Shown: positions 54,277 through 63,808 of the stretch, piece after piece
Layout: the number at the start of each line of letters is the position of its first letter
Numbering within the stretch: position 1 is the stretch's first letter
Assembly: GCA_947184155.2 (NCBI GenBank)
Contig: CAMXCT020001768.1
Span: 248,001-312,000 of the forward strand
Length of the DNA stretch: 64,000 nt
Reading direction: 5' to 3'
DNA from: Cladocopium goreaui
Taxonomy: Eukaryota > Sar > Dinophyceae > Suessiales > Symbiodiniaceae
Notes under the pieces: generated by a model
What the model saw: the letters and a program-made list of their open reading frames with translations, nothing else
The model's database searches: none
What the model was told of the DNA's origin: nothing
Made by a program: the position numbers and the translations under genes

Positions 54277-54397
54277 CTGGTTGGTGGTTTAGAACTTTTT
54301 TATGACTTTCCCATCATATTGGGAATGTCATCATCCCAACTGACGAACTGAAGTTTTCCATCATTTTTCAGAGGGGTTTTGGTATACCACCAACCAG
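54277..54397. mobile_element. Family B element
   Basis: Complete copy. The flanks do not give a clear duplication. Confidence 0.8.
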
Positions 54398-54521
54398 ATA
54401 AATATGAAGAACCCATCATAAACCCATCAATTAACCATCATTAACCCATCAAACCATTTCTGGTGATTTTTCTTGGAAATCATCATCGCCCGAATCGCCA
54501 TCGCCCCCCCTTTTTTTGCAG

Positions 54522-54632
54522 CGACGGAAACAGGTGGACCGCGGCGTGCCATTGTGCGGCATGGGCATCACAACCCAAAAAGATGATCCGCGGGTGCGAG
54601 CGATTGTCCGAGGCTCAAGAATATATCTTGGA
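54522..54632 (+). CDS. CNBD-like candidate exon 40 (V-R-A-I-V strand)
   Basis: After a TTTTTTTGCAG acceptor, phase 0 (matching 51325) reads RRKQVDRGVPLCGMGITTQK then DDPRVRAIVRGSRIYLG. R-V-R-A-I-V-R-G-S resembles the strand after the cassette arginine. The donor is GT (GGA|GTTTAG). A competing frame reads ASQPKKMIRGCERLSEAQEY. Confidence 0.5.
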
Positions 54633-54941
54633 GTTTAGCATCAATGGGGGGGTCATTTCTATACACGAAATATAAGATATACATCTATACATATATCATA
54701 TATATATATATTATAATAATAATAGTAATAATGATGATAATGATAATAATAGTAATAACTAATAATAGAAACTAATATTAATAGTAACTAATAATAATAT
54801 TCACAATGATAATAATAATAATATCTAGATGTCTACATACATATATATATATATACATACATTATTTACTGTTTTATATGAGATTTCCAGGATTTGATTC
54901 ATCTTGAAGTTTTTTTTTCAACAAAGAGATGTACAAAGAGT

Positions 54942-55050
54942 GCCATGGCTGCCATAGTCCTTTCACGCATTCCCATGGGATGACCCGAACGCGCTGAGGC
55001 TCTGTTGGCGGAACGAAGGGATTTAGAGCTGGAGCCCCCAGATTCAGCCC
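54942..55050 (+). other. Exon-like block, frame undecided
   Basis: After CCATAG one frame reads SFHAFPWDDPNALRLCWRNE, and after CTGAG another reads ALLAERRDLELEPPDSAPKK with a KKKRR basic end before a GT (GTGATG). Either may be an exon between 54632 and 55640. The minus strand is also open. Confidence 0.3.
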
Positions 55051-55215
55051 CAAAAAAGAAACGCCGGTGATGTTCCCAAAGTTGGTTCCTATATTCATAG
55101 AATTGGATGACGGGAAAATTTACAGGAAAGCCCTATATTTGATGGTAAAAACCATGGTTTCCTGTAGATTTTCCCTTAAACCAATCCAGTGATATATTAT
55201 ATGTTCCATATGTTT

Positions 55216-55340
55216 CAAAGTGGGGCCCCCAAACGATAGCTAAGTTGGTGAACATAACTCCAATAACTATGGTTTATGGTACCTATAACTATAGTTAATG
55301 GGGTTTATAAACCATCTTATAACTAGGGGGCCCCACCTTG
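55216..55340. mobile_element. Family C element
   Basis: The target duplication is TT (55214-55215, 55341-55342). Confidence 0.9.
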
Positions 55341-55356
55341 TTCCAATATTGGTTTA

Positions 55357-55460
55357 CCCTCTGGCAATGACTAACATAGCTATTGAAAATTGCCATAGAA
55401 ATAGTGGATTTACCCATTGAAAATGGTGATTTTCCATAGTTATGTTAGTTTACCAGAGGG
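55357..55460. mobile_element. Family A element
   Basis: TA-flanked. The left arm is CCCTCTGGCAATGACTAACA, a GC variant at the donor position. The same variant occurs at 61046. Confidence 0.85.
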
Positions 55461-55639
55461 TAGTTTCCATGTTGGTTCCCAGTGTTGGTTCCCATCCAAC
55501 TGAGGAACAATTGCGAAAAAAAATATCCTGGTCTAATTTCTTGATCGGCCCAGTTGGCGCAGTTGTCCTAGTGAATTTTTAGCCAACACTTAAAGCTACA
55601 AGGAAGGCCCCCGCTAGATAGGCAGCCGTTGGCTTGTAG

Positions 55640-55661
55640 GCTACATGGGATCTACCCTCTG
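55640..55661 (+). CDS. Candidate micro-exon 41 ending inside a family A element
   Basis: After CTTGTAG the frame reads ATWDLPS and stops at the GTAATT donor in the left inverted repeat of the element at 55655-55759. It continues in phase at 55754 as GRVFCIDPV. Excising the element exactly would give ATWDLFCIDPV in the same frame. Confidence 0.45.
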
Positions 55662-55759
55662 GTAATTTAACATAGCTATGGAAAATCACCATTTTATAGT
55701 AGTTTTTCCCATATAAAATTGTGATTTTCCATAGTTTTTGGTATGTTTACCAGGCCGGG
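55655..55759. mobile_element. Family A element inside a coding frame (short left, long right end)
   Basis: TA at 55653-55654 and 55760-55761. The predicted intron is 55662-55753, flanked by ATWDLPS and GRVFCIDPVKGD in phase. Confidence 0.85.
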
Positions 55760-55864
55760 TATTTTGTATTGACCCAGTTAAGGGTGACTTTCGAAAACAA
55801 AGAGTGAACACTTTGGATCCCCGAAAACGCGCCATGGTTTTGTGCCATGAGTCAAAAAAGGCGG
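55754..55864 (+). CDS. Candidate exon 42 (basic linker), acceptor supplied by a family A element
   Basis: One hundred eleven nt begin after the TTTACCAG of the element. The frame reads GRVFCIDPVKGDFRKQRVNT then LDPRKRAMVLCHESKKA and ends at a near-perfect donor (GCGG|GTAAGT). The coding composition and donor are strong. No domain is recognised. Confidence 0.55.
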
Positions 55865-55888
55865 GTAAGTCATCCAGCCATTTTCATA

Positions 55889-56221
55889 CAATGTGAGGCC
55901 CCTGAGGCCCCCCGAAACGTGATGTGAATGTTGGTTAACAAAAGCCCCAGTAACTAGTTCGTCATAAGTACCATAAACCATAGTTACTGGAGTTACTGGA
56001 GTTGGTTACTGGAGTTACATTGTGGGCATAAGGGAACTGCCAGGGGACATAGGTTTCAACTGTCATCATCCCATTTCTGTTGAGATGTGGTGTGGTCCTG
56101 GGGGAATCCCAAGGGAATCTGGTAGCCCCAAGAATACTAGTTCGTTATTTGCGTACCATAAACCAGTTCGTGACATTGGAGTTATGTTCACCAACTTAGA
56201 TATCTTGGGGGCCTCACATTG
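55889..56221. mobile_element. Two rearranged family C' copies
   Basis: A left end at 55889 with an extra CCTGAGGCCCC, ending near GGAGTTACATTG at about 56014. A right portion at 56127-56221 ends GGGGGCCTCACATTG. Confidence 0.6.
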
Positions 56222-56416
56222 CAGATATGCCGATATTTACTGCGGAGAAAAATCCCCTATGACATCTCCATCCAACGTGACCAAAAACCACTGACATTGC
56301 TCCCATGCAACTGACCCTTTGGAGGATCATCCCCCACTTGGTGGTTGAGAAGCCTAGTTCGCTCCGTCCCCTTTCTGAAAGTGGCTTATCCCGTGTACAT
56401 GAGACATTTACAACTA

Positions 56417-56540
56417 CTTAGATCGGCCATGGAGTTAGTTAACAAGAGTTAGTAACTGGGGTTATAACTTACCCCAAAAAAAACCCAATGAAATATGCCA
56501 TTTACTAACTAGTTGTCACTAACTCCATGGCCCATCTAAG
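56417..56540. mobile_element. Family E element
   Basis: TA duplicated. The left arm carries GATCGGCC, as the right arm does in 40888. Confidence 0.85.
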
Positions 56541-56624
56541 TACGGTTACTAACCACTGAGAGGTGGGATGATCCTCCAAGTAGTGCTTCATGTTCAACGA
56601 TTGATTCTTTCCATTGGTACTATA

Positions 56625-56775
56625 ACGGGGGGCCCAACGTGAAGGCTAGTTGGTAAACGGTAAACATAACTCTGATATACTCTGATATGATTTATGGTAC
56701 TTATAACGAACTAGTTTCCGGGGTTTATAAATATTTATAAACCAACTTATAACTTTGTGGGGGCCCAGTAACTAT
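56625..56775. mobile_element. Degenerate family C element
   Basis: GGGGGGCCCAACGTG left and GTGGGGGCCC right with the TTTATGGTACTTATAACGAAC interior. Confidence 0.55.
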
Positions 56776-57117
56776 AGTCATAAGTATATACAAAAAACAT
56801 CACAAAACCATAGTGATATTGGAGTTATGTTTCCCAACTTAGCAACTAACATCAATCAGCTAGATCCTTATACATCCCATTAAGGCATAAGGCCCTATAT
56901 TCTTCTTGGTTTACTATGAATCATCAAACAAATCCCATAAAATCCCTATAAATCACTATAAATCATTATGAATTCCTATAAATCCAATCCCTATATCATT
57001 ATAGATCCCATAAAATCCAGTTAAATCACTATAAATTCCTATAAATCCAATCCCTAACAATGTAAATCCCATGAAATCCCTATAAAATCAGCCTAACTCC
57101 AGTGCTTTTTGCCCCAG

Positions 57118-57220
57118 GGCGGGCGACGAGTGGTGCCCCGTGCCCGACTCGGAACCCGCCGGGCCCTTCTTCGGCGTGCTGGTCTCCGGGCGCGTCATGG
57201 TGGAGATTGGCCCGGTCGGT
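57118..57220 (+). CDS. CNBD module 8, candidate exon 43 (first strands)
   Basis: A very GC-rich block after TTTTTGCCCCAG reads AGDEWCPVPDSEPAGPFFGV then LVSGRVMVEIGPVG. The F-F-G-V-L-V-S-G-R-V-M-V-E-I is a canonical CNBD strand pair with the S-G turn. The donor may be GT (GTCG|GTGACG, end 57218) or GA (GGT|GACGCC, end 57220). The exon containing the F-G-E of this module was not found. Confidence 0.7.
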
Positions 57221-57371
57221 GACGCCCAGGGGGGCCTTTTTTAGGGAGAGGTTTCGGGTGGGTTTGTAGAGGATATATATATTATATATATATATATATC
57301 ACAAAAAAAAAACAGGTATTAATATTATTTATATATACAAAAACAAACATGATATGATATGATAACTATAT

Positions 57372-57469
57372 CTGGTTGGTGGTTTGGAACATTTTTTATT
57401 TTCCATAATATATGGGATAATCCTTCCTATTGACTAATACTTTTCAGAGGGGTTGAAACCACCAACCAG
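57372..57469. mobile_element. Family B element
   Basis: Inserted in AT microsatellite. The flanking TAT match may be due to the host repeat. Confidence 0.85.
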
Positions 57470-57726
57470 TATATATATATCACAAAAAAAAACGAAAAAG
57501 CGGTTATTAATATTATTTTTATATATACAATATATATATAACCATCTTGGTTTATAGAAAATCTCTCTAGAGGTTTCTGCTGGTTTTAGAGGATATATCA
57601 CAAGATATAGCTATATTCTATGTTTATAGGAGTTTCGACCGGGTCAAAGTCTTAGTTTACTGGATGCTAATTTGATTGGGGATGGAAGAATGATTCGCGC
57701 ATATTTCCATCAATGAAGTAGGAATA

Positions 57727-57843
57727 CCCTCTGGTAATCGTAAAAAAACACTATGGAAAGATCCACCATGCTATTAATGGGTAAATCCACTATTTCGACT
57801 GGGCCATGGCTTCAATAGCTTTTTGTATGTAAAAACCAGAGGG
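57727..57843. mobile_element. Family A element
   Basis: TA flanks. The right arm reads GTAAAAACCAGAGGG, so the acceptor context is changed. Confidence 0.8.
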
Positions 57844-58119
57844 TAAGTATAGATATATCCCCTATAGATTCCCTATAATTCCCTATAGACTCACTATTTT
57901 TCAGTGCTTCCCATCTCACTGCCAGGAGCATCACATCGTGCTTCAGCTAACTTCTGGAGCAATCTTCCCGGAGGTGGTCCAAAAAACCATTCCCTGGGTC
58001 ACTTAAATGTGACGACACTCACTGGAGAATCACTTTTTTGGACATATGAAACATGTTTTGAAGTTCGGTCAATCATCATGTTTATCATGGAACCAAGTGG
58101 GCTACTGCTTCCAGTGAAT

Positions 58120-58186
58120 GTGATTTAACAGTTTGCGAACTGGAATCCAGTTCGCAAACTGTTAAATAACATGAAATCACCAGATG
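58120..58186. repeat. Perfect 20-bp palindrome, family A-like tip
   Basis: TTAACAGTTTGCGAACTGGA is followed at once by its exact complement ATCCAGTTCGCAAACTGTTAA, then a CACCAGATGG-TA right end. Confidence 0.75.
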
Positions 58187-58263
58187 GTATACACAGTATC
58201 TTCCTACCAGTTATAAGTTGGTTCACAACGCCGAAAAAAAACGATGGTTACATCCCCACAATA

Positions 58264-58484
58264 CTTAGATGGGCCATAGAATTAGTTAACTAGTTAGAAA
58301 CTGGGGTTTGTTTGCCCCCTATATCCCAACTATAATCCATTTACTAACTAGTTAACTAGCTAGTAAGTAACCCCCTTTAATCCATGTACTAACTAGTTAG
58401 TGCATTCCTTATTTCATTGGGTTTTTTTGGTGGTTATAACCCCAGTTACTAACCAGGAATCGCTAATCCTATGGCCCATCTAAG
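58264..58484. mobile_element. Composite family E element
   Basis: TA-flanked. Internal ACTAACTAGTTAACTAG units are repeated several times, giving 221 bp. Confidence 0.75.
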
Positions 58485-58518
58485 TAGTTAACTGTAGATT
58501 ATCAATGATTATCATACA

Positions 58519-58708
58519 ACTTGGGGCCCTCGTTGACGATAGCTAAGCTGGGGGCTACATAACTCCAATGTCACTATGGTTTATGCATGTTTATGGCACT
58601 GGGGGGGCCCCACATTAGCTAACTGGTTAGTAACTGGGGTTATAACCCCCTATATCCCAATTATAATCCATGTACTAACTAGTTAACTAACTCCATGGCC
58701 CATCTAAG
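58519..58708. mobile_element. Family C remnant fused to a family E right half
   Basis: Degenerate C sequence (CAACTTGGGGCCCTCG..GGGGGGGCCCCACATTAG) runs into an E right half ending CCATGGCCCATCTAAG-TA. Confidence 0.6.
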
Positions 58709-58757
58709 TAGTTCATGAGTCTCTTACGGATGGCCACCCTTCTCCCTCTCCCTGCAG

Positions 58758-58808
58758 GGCCTCCTGGCCTCTTACGGTGCAGTCTGTCGAGCTGAGACGA
58801 CCTGTGAA
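58758..58808 (+). CDS. CNBD module 8, candidate exon 44 (R-A-E-T strand)
   Basis: After a strong acceptor (CTCCCTGCAG) phase 0 reads GLLASYGAVCRAETTCE. This matches the L-L ... R-A-x-T-x-C part that follows F-G-E. The right border is uncertain (GC donors at 58809 or 58811). The frame stays open for about 35 codons. Confidence 0.55.
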
Positions 58809-59138
58809 GCGCCTGGGAAATGCGAAAAAAAGGGGCTGCCTTGTTTAACCACCAGGTGTGTTTGTTGGTTTATAACCACCATTGACATACAGATTTACAT
58901 ATGATATATATATATATGCATAATAAACTATAGAACTCTAGATGCTTATAACCACCATGAACTATAGTCGATATGTGTGTATCATAAACTCTTATGTTTG
59001 TTGGTTTCTGACACCATCAATTTCACTGTGGTATCACCATGAAGCCACCAGTTATCCTAGTGGTGCTCCCCCAGTGATGTTTGTTGGTTAAAAGCCACCA
59101 TTACTTTTGGATATATGATGAATTATGATATATGCATT

Positions 59139-59238
59139 CCCAGAGGATCCATGTATGGAATATTTACCTACATTGACCCCTAAAGTAATTTAAAATAATC
59201 CCAATGTAGGTAAATATTCCATACATGGATCCTTAGGG
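59139..59238. mobile_element. Family D2 element, copy 2
   Basis: Base-for-base the same 100 bp as 25003-25102. ATT is duplicated (59136-59138, 59239-59241). Confidence 0.9.
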
Positions 59239-59655
59239 ATTGTTAAAACCCTAGTTATTGGATATGGATCCAGTCGTAGCTTCGAAGTTTGACTGGGGGT
59301 TGAGGTTTTTCGGGGTGAGGTACCTTGTCAGGTTGCATTTGGATCCATAGGCTTTGGTCGTTTCTTACACGAAGTATATCTAGCCAACAAAATTGGTGGA
59401 ATATTGTTGACACTTCATGGGATATTCTATGGAATATCAGCGGGATATGAAGGGAATATCGGTGAATAGCCTCTGGTTTTTCATCAGAAAATTCAGTTTC
59501 CAGGAATGGTTCGATGATTTTCCCAGCGAACCCATATATGTAAAGCTTTGTTGAACATTGGCACAGGAGGCTTGTGGGTCTATTTTTTTTCAAATTTAGA
59601 TGGAGACCAGAGTGATGGATAAGTGGAAGTGCAGTTCCAGTTATAAACATGTGTA

Positions 59656-59755
59656 CCCTCTGGTAAACTAACATAGCTATTGAAGATGGCCATTTGTAGT
59701 GGATTTACCCATTAAAAATGGTGATTTTCCATAGTTATGTTAGTTTACCAGAGGG
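59656..59755. mobile_element. Family A element
   Basis: Clean 100-bp copy with TA flanks. Confidence 0.9.
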
Positions 59756-60595
59756 TATATACAACCGTGGTAAAAAAGCATGTTCCAATGACCATGGTGG
59801 TTGATGACCATGGATGACAATATATTCATTTCTAGCGTCAGCTACCCCCCTAAGTACGCATACCCTGACCTTCCAAATTACTTTACCATTGATCCATTAA
59901 TGTTAGTTTTTGTTTCTGGATAGGTAGGTTGGATCTGTGCTGGATATGCTCTAGTTAGATGGGTGAAACTACAGCAACACACGTAACTGGGGTGTCCCTT
60001 CCGGTATTTATCCTTATCAATAGCACTGGTGCCCAGTCGATCATTCTTGGATGGCTCCACCAGATAGCCTCACAACACGAATAATGTCAACCCTGGATTA
60101 ATAAACCCCCGTTTGCGGCTGTTTAATTGGGTACCATAAGAAAGTATCAGATGAAATGACTTTTGGAGGAATACCCCCCTAATTGTCATAAACCATGGGT
60201 TAGTCTCATCCGGGGTTGACATTATTAAATTCCCAGTTGATTCCTACCATGAGTGCCATGTTGACTCCATTACAGCATGTGCTGGGTTCGTCGGGGTCAA
60301 CCAAAACATCAGGGCAACTAAGCATAGTTAGAGGAATTGCCTTCAACTGATTGATCTACGAACACTGGGAGAGTTTATAGGTTATGGAAAGGGCTACGAG
60401 GCTACGAACCATTCATCTCATCTTTTCGCTTAATTTATCTGAATCATCCTGAATCCCTAAATTTGGTAGAAACTGATTGGCCCGGATAGATCAAATCATC
60501 TGGTAGAAATTTGGGATATTGCCTAAACTATATCCCCAACTAGTAATAGTAGTCTACCAGTAGATGACCATAGTTGATAGTGTTGTCTAACTATA

Positions 60596-60694
60596 CCCAT
60601 AGGATCCATGGTGCTGCTATATATGGTAACATGGATCCCATCAATATACCCCAATCATGTTAGCATATATATACCAGCACCATGGATCCTAGGG
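60596..60694. mobile_element. Family D element
   Basis: CCCATAGGATCCATGGTGCT left, CACCATGGATCCTAGGG right, ATA duplicated. Confidence 0.85.
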
Positions 60695-60712
60695 ATATAC
60701 TATGACTATATA

Positions 60713-60814
60713 CTGGTTGGTGGTTTCAAATTTGTTTTTCTTTTCCATAATATATGGGATCATCCTTCCCATTGACTAATATTATTTTTCAAGATGGTTA
60801 AAACCACCAACCAG
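60713..60814. mobile_element. Family B element
   Basis: TATA is duplicated on both sides. It lies 18 bp after the D element ending at 60694. Confidence 0.85.
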
Positions 60815-61045
60815 TATACTATGGTAGAAACAACAGAAACTCCCAGAAACTCACAGTCTCCCAAGACTTTTCGAAGTCGTGGTCGTGGTGGTCGCTGTGA
60901 AACTAAGGCATATCGCGTTCGATGGCATGACTTTTATATGGCGGTCAGAGTCCCATATATCGAATCAATGGCCATGCTGGCCAGGATCCGATTGAGGACG
61001 GAGGTACCAATCCCATAGAAAAAAGGCCTATTTAAAAAAGGCCTA

Positions 61046-61147
61046 CCCTCTGGCAATGACTAACATAGCTATTGAAAATGGCCATTTATAGTGGATTTTC
61101 CCATTAAAAATTGTGATTTTCCATAGTTATGTTAAATTACCAGAGGG
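61046..61147. mobile_element. Family A element
   Basis: TA flanks, left arm with the GGCAATGACTAACA variant. It is preceded by a small AAAAGGCCTA duplication. Confidence 0.85.
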
Positions 61148-61797
61148 TAAATTTCAGGGAAGATCCCCAGAACATATGGCCAAACATATGGTACGTTTAC
61201 GTACCTCCATCAATTGGATCCTGGAGATCTCCCATTGATCGAATGGGTGGCGGGATTTCCACCTGGATTTGCTGCTAAATCCACCGAAAATGGGGACCTC
61301 AGGATGTTTGTTCAATGTAAAATACATTTTTTTTGGGCCAAAGATACCTTGGGAAAGAGTAAGTTGATGTTTTTGTAGGTATATTTTGATGAGTATTCTT
61401 GTGGGTAGATGTTGAGTACATGAATGCTGTATTACCTCTACTTTTTTGGGGGGTTTTGCCTTACTGGTTTACATTGTTTTGTTCTACACATGAGGAACCA
61501 TACTAACCAGAAGTTTTGTTGTGTGTTTTAACGACCATGGGGATTTTTCACTACCATTTTCAATAGCCACATCTTCCAGTTTCATAGCCCAAAACTGCGG
61601 TTCCCATCATAGGATGCAGGGTAGGTCAATATAGGTGAAACCTCCATGGGTCATTCGATGGCGACATGTCTACCACGGTCATCCATGGTCAATATATGTC
61701 AATTTCCTGTTCATACTGTGGATGGGCCAGCGAATTCTTGCGAAATCTTGCACCAGTTGAAAACGGTGGTAGACGGTAAACATCCCATCTTATCCCA

Positions 61798-61941
61798 CAA
61801 TGTGAGGCCCCCGCGGCCCCCCAGTTATAAGTTGGTTAACAAAAGCCCCAGTAACTATAGTTATAGTTATTTGCGTACCATAAACCATAGTGACATTGGA
61901 GTTATGTTCACCAACTTAGATATCTTTGGGGCCTCACATTG
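61798..61941. mobile_element. Family C' element
   Basis: Arms CAATGTGAGGCCCCCGCGGC and GGGGCCTCACATTG. The flanks are CA and TA. An ATTATTAACC array follows. Confidence 0.8.
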
Positions 61942-62201
61942 TAACCATTATTAACCATTATTAACCATTATTAACCATTATTAACCATGGAAATCCCATT
62001 AAAATTTCATTAGGTTTATCCCATTTTATCCCATTATTTTGTTTGGGTTTCAACTTGTTTCAGTCATCCTTTTGGTGGTAAAAATCCATAAACATCCCCT
62101 GTTCATTGGGACTACTTCTTGTGATCCCAACTGCCTTGAGCGTGGTGTTCGTAAAGCCGTGGTGTGTCCGAAAATAGGAGACCTCTAAATCAACTGGGTT
62201 A

Positions 62202-62302
62202 CCCTCTGGTTATGTCAAAATAGCTATTGAAAATTGCCATTTATAGTGGATTTTCCCATGAAAAATGGTGATTTTCCATAGTTATGTTAGTTCACCAGAG
62301 GG
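62202..62302. mobile_element. Family A element
   Basis: TA flanks. Left CCCTCTGGTTATGTCA, right TTCACCAGAGGG. Confidence 0.85.
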
Positions 62303-62530
62303 TAATCAACATGAATGGCCATTTTATGTGGTGGTACTATCTTAATCAACTGGGTTATACTATGATATTATGGGTTAATCAGCATTTTCACTTGCAAAAA
62401 TCGCCATAAAGTGGTGGTACTGTATAGCGGCATAGATCGGCATAGCATATATCCATTAAAATGTCATTTTCTCACATCTTTTCACTATGAACATGCAATT
62501 TTTGACCCAATGTAAGCAGCCTATTTTCAG

Positions 62531-62640
62531 ACGTCGGCCGAGGTTGGCCTCAGTACCCCATCTGCCACTGATTGGCCTGGAAGCTTAGAGAGTTTTTCGG
62601 AGCAGCTCCGAAGAAAATCAGAAAGCAATGTTGCAAACGG
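62531..62640 (+). CDS. Candidate exon 45 (serine-rich linker)
   Basis: After TATTTTCAG the frame reads TSAEVGLSTPSATDWPGSLE then SFSEQLRRKSESNVANG, a phosphorylatable-looking low-complexity linker. The donor could be GA (CGG|GATAGA). A long AT microsatellite begins about 45 bp later. Confidence 0.5.
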
Positions 62641-62664
62641 GATAGAACGAGATAGGAATAGAAT

Positions 62665-62930
62665 ATGTCTTTATCTTATATATATTTGTATACAGTTATA
62701 TATATATAACATTATATATTATAATCATATATATATATGTATGTACACATAATCATATATATACACATACATCATCACATATATATAATCATATATATAT
62801 AATCACATATATATATATGTATATATAAATAATCATATATATATATGTAATCGAAACATATGTATATATATATACTCATATATATATACTCATATACATA
62901 TATATATATACGTATATTATATATTTGTAA
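62665..62930. repeat. AT microsatellite with ATAATCATATATATA units
   Basis: About 0.27 kb of TATA/ATATATAATCATA repeats between candidate exon 45 and a family A element. Confidence 0.9.
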
Positions 62931-63123
62931 GCAGCAATATGCTTTGAATTTGTGAAGAACTGGACAGGATACCCGGATTCATGGTAATGTTAATAGGAGA
63001 TCACTGTCATATAAGAGGCATGATAATTACGAATCTTTTGAGGAATATTAAGGACAAACCCATTGAGGATGAAGGGATGTGGTGGATATTGTTGTGATCA
63101 ACTTATTCACAATGTCTGGATTA

Positions 63124-63232
63124 CCCTCTGGTAGTTTAACAGTTTGCTATTGAACATAGCCATAAAAAATAGTTGATTTACCCATCAAAAATGGTGGATC
63201 ATTCCATAGTTATGTAACACTTTACTAGAGGG
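63124..63232. mobile_element. Family A element
   Basis: TA flanks. The right arm is ACTTTACTAGAGGG, with the acceptor CAG changed to TAG. Confidence 0.8.
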
Positions 63233-63316
63233 TAGCCATGCATGTCTTATTGGTATAGTTCAAAAATGTTCAAAAGCTAAAGCAACCGAAAATCCATTGA
63301 TTTTGAACTATTTGTA

Positions 63317-63435
63317 CATTATAAATTGGTTAACAAAAGCCCCAGTAACAATAGTTATAAGTACATATAAGTACCATAAACCATAGTTATTGGAGTTATG
63401 TTCACCAACTTAGATATCTTGGGGGCCTCACATTG
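63317..63435. mobile_element. Family C' element, left end lost
   Basis: Interior and right end (GGGGGCCTCACATTG-TA) are intact. Confidence 0.7.
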
Positions 63436-63491
63436 TAGTTCGTATTGACTATCCATTTATTTTTCCTCATACTCCCAATGCCAAAAAAAAC

Positions 63492-63596
63492 ATGGTGCCG
63501 AGGTTCTGGAAGTTTCGAGTTCAAGAAAAGGCCGGCAGCTGGGCATGTCGTATCGGATATGCCATTTTTTGTCAGACACACAAAACATACAAAAAA
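63492..63596 (+). other. Protein-like block near the window end
   Basis: A plus frame reads KKTWCRGSGSFEFKKRPAAG then HVVSDMPFFVRHT. It lies between a family C' end (63435) and a family A fragment. It is possibly an exon, but no reliable acceptor is seen. Confidence 0.25.
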
Positions 63597-63766
63597 CCTA
63601 TGGAAAATGGTGATTTATAGTGGATTTTCCCATGAAAAATGGTGATTAACTAACAAAAAGCTATGGAAATCACCATTTTAGTCGGTAAATCATTGAAATA
63701 AATGTAATAAATGGATCTAAAGCTATGCCTATGCTCCAGATGTTTTTTTTCTATGTTTCTCACCAG

Positions 63767-63808
63767 GATCGATCGTTGTGCGTCGCTGGAATGATGGTGA
63801 ATGCAAGG
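63767..63808 (+). CDS. Candidate exon 46 (short)
   Basis: Forty-two nt lie between CTCACCAG and a GT donor (AAGG|GTAACT). One frame reads SIVVRRWNDGECK, resembling a CNBD strand. The window ends before another exon can test phase. Confidence 0.35.
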
